Source: Ketobacter sp036337295 (GTDB taxonomy: Bacteria > Pseudomonadota > Gammaproteobacteria > Pseudomonadales > Ketobacteraceae). Taken from it: DNA of 64,000 nt. The DNA lies in NCBI GenBank assembly GCA_036337295.1, contig JAYZEN010000001.1, positions 930,001-994,000 on the forward strand, written 5' to 3'. The stretch's first letter is position 1, and every line of letters starts with the position of its first letter. Position numbers and translations under genes: made by a program. The notes under the pieces are model-generated. The model saw nothing but the letters and a program-made list of their open reading frames with translations. It searched no databases and was not told the DNA's origin. Below, in pieces: positions 62,774-64,000 of the stretch.

Positions 62774-64000
62774 TTACTGACGCTTGATCGACATGGGGAA
62801 GGCGTTTTCACCGTCATAGCTTCCGCTGCAATCCGCTTTCGAGGTTGCGCCCGGTTTGCATTCGATGTTCGGCAGACGGTAGGTGGCCCCATTGGGACAT
62901 TTCACAGCGCCCTCTGAGGCAATACTCAAACTGCCGCCGCTTGCGCGGGTGGAAACGTTGCCGACACAATCCACGCCCTGCGCGTCTTTCACCTTGACCT
63001 TGCCCTCGCCATCGGAGAAATCGTACTCCAGCTGCAACGGCCGGCCGGTTTCCGCGTCCTGAATGCCGGCGCCGGCGTTCCAACTGCCGTTCAGGAAACT
63101 GGCTTTCTCATCCTTCAACTGGTCTGCGCCCAACTGCAGCGGTTCCCCGGACTGCGGCTCGGGTGGCGTTTGTGGCGCCTCCGGGACTGGCAGCGGCCCC
63201 TGATCCTCCGCGGGGGTGTCTTCTGGCGGCTGCGGCTCATCCTGGCCTTCCTCTTGCGGAGGCTCTTCTATGGGAGGTTCTTCTAGCGGGGGTTCTTCTG
63301 GATTCTGGGCAGGATCAACGGGCGTCTCGTCCGCAGGTGTTTCGGTCTCGGCCAACGGCTCGGTCCCTTCCACATCATTCACTGAATCCAGCCCTGAATT
63401 CGTCCCGTTGATCCGGTCCACATCATCCACCAGGGTACGACGCGGAAACTCAGGATCTTGCAGTTCTGGCACAGGCTCATCGGTCACCGCCTCAGGCAGC
63501 GGTGGTGCGATCACCTCAGGTTCAGCGCAACTGCGCCACAGGAACAGCAAGGCCAACAAGAGCAGTAACGCCAGCAGCAACCACCACCAGGGAAAGCGCT
63601 TTTTGGTTGCCACCGGCATGGGGGGTGGCGCGGGCTCCAGCACGGGTTCCGTCACCGGCGCAGTGGGGCGTGGGCCCATCGCACTCAGGCAGGCCAGGGG
63701 ATTGGCCGGGATCACACCATCGGCACCGGTGAACCCCCAGAAGGTGATCACCGGCTTGTCATTCACCAGGTATACATGCTGACTGTCAGGAAAAAAGATC
63801 ACCTTATCCAACAGCCGGCCGAAAATCTTCTGTTCCCGGTTTTCGCTGCGGCTCATTTTCTCCGCTTCCCCTTGCAGGGATTGCTGGAGAAATTCCAGAT
63901 CCTTGATGGCTTGCTGCCGCTCGTCTTCAGTGGCGGTGGACCAGGGGATTACCTCGTCCCCATCCGCAGCGTACCAGTCGATGTTGTCGCCGGTATCATT
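62774..64000 (-). CDS. srfA: SrfA-family protein, bitopic (5' end outside the window)
   Basis: The frame is open from 62774 to the right edge, so this is the C-terminal 408 residues of a longer protein; an internal ATG at 63856 is not the start. The visible N-terminal part (NIDWYAADGDEVIPWS, LNDKP-like VYLVNDKPVITFWGF) matches SrfA and is cytoplasmic. A transmembrane segment (WWWLLLALLLLLALLFLW) follows. Then come a long acidic Pro/Glu linker (EPPIEEPPQEEGQDEPQPPE-like) in the periplasm and a C-terminal beta domain with several Cys (NGSWNAGAGI to CSGSYDGENAF). It is the first Srf gene in the window; srfB follows 20 bp later. Confidence 0.9.
   Translation of the reverse strand, partial: NDTGDNIDWYAADGDEVIPWSTATEDERQQAIKDLEFLQQSLQGEAEKMSRSENREQKIFGRLLDKVIFFPDSQHVYLVNDKPVITFWGFTGADGVIPANPLACLSAMGPRPTAPVTEPVLEPAPPPMPVATKKRFPWWWLLLALLLLLALLFLWRSCAEPEVIAPPLPEAVTDEPVPELQDPEFPRRTLVDDVDRINGTNSGLDSVNDVEGTEPLAETETPADETPVDPAQNPEEPPLEEPPIEEPPQEEGQDEPQPPEDTPAEDQGPLPVPEAPQTPPEPQSGEPLQLGADQLKDEKASFLNGSWNAGAGIQDAETGRPLQLEYDFSDGEGKVKVKDAQGVDCVGNVSTRASGGSLSIASEGAVKCPNGATYRLPNIECKPGATSKADCSGSYDGENAFPMSIKRQ

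Overview
The window looks like chromosomal DNA of a free-living, probably marine or lipid-degrading gammaproteobacterium. It is generally GC-rich, and it carries gammaproteobacterial markers: SlyX, an HdfR-like LysR regulator, a YcbL-type glyoxalase II, a YiaW/YiaV pair, a PA3496-type small protein, YhhQ and SrfABC. I cannot name the genus. I see no rRNA, tRNA, CRISPR array, insertion sequence or phage block.

Left end (1-4 kb): a minus-strand type VI secretion spike protein (VgrG) carries a C-terminal deaminase-like toxin domain. It is followed by a small acidic helical protein that is probably its immunity factor. Both the toxin tip and the immunity gene are richer in A/T than the VgrG core.

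4-12 kb: an alpha/beta hydrolase, a Q/N-rich hypothetical protein, two membrane diguanylate cyclases, then a TetR / AidB-like acyl-CoA dehydrogenase / hotdog thioesterase operon coupled by ATGA overlaps. 12-15.8 kb: a DUF3015 protein, a DUF4105 (Lnb-type) envelope protein overlapping a lipoprotein hydrolase, and a convergent ycbL-like gene. A 15-bp tandem repeat sits across the shared 3' ends of the last two. 15.9-20.1 kb: an envelope-linked operon of a DUF4136-like lipoprotein, an M48 metalloprotease and three AIM24-family paralogues, closed by a terminator. 20-35.4 kb: mixed housekeeping and accessory genes, including small acidic proteins, LysR, an EamA transporter, SlyX, an AHL-lactonase-like enzyme, a PhoD-like phosphatase, YiaW/YiaV, an Ntn acylase, two tandem diguanylate cyclases, a lipase-like hydrolase, VOC and GNAT proteins, and YhhQ. 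35.5-38.9 kb: a single-chain biotin-dependent acyl-CoA carboxylase.

Right end (38.9-64 kb): fourteen consecutive minus-strand genes, mostly overlapping or tightly spaced, form what looks like one very long operon. In transcription order: SrfA (cut by the window edge), SrfB (Hsp70/actin-like ATPase), SrfC (P-loop GTPase-like), a bitopic protein with a Pro/Glu-rich linker, a secreted VWA protein, an ABC ATPase, an FtsX-type permease, a SUMF1/FGE-like periplasmic protein, two coiled-coil lipoproteins, a small secreted protein, a CopD-like membrane protein and two giant proteins (1420 and 1604 aa) that I do not recognise. The VWA-ATPase-permease-SUMF1-lipoprotein block matches, in content and order, the ppkA-tagT-tagS-tagR-tagQ regulatory module of type VI secretion. 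Here the kinase part of PpkA is absent and SrfABC lies upstream instead. This composite Srf-Tag locus with two giant terminal products is the best candidate in the window for an undescribed envelope-spanning system.
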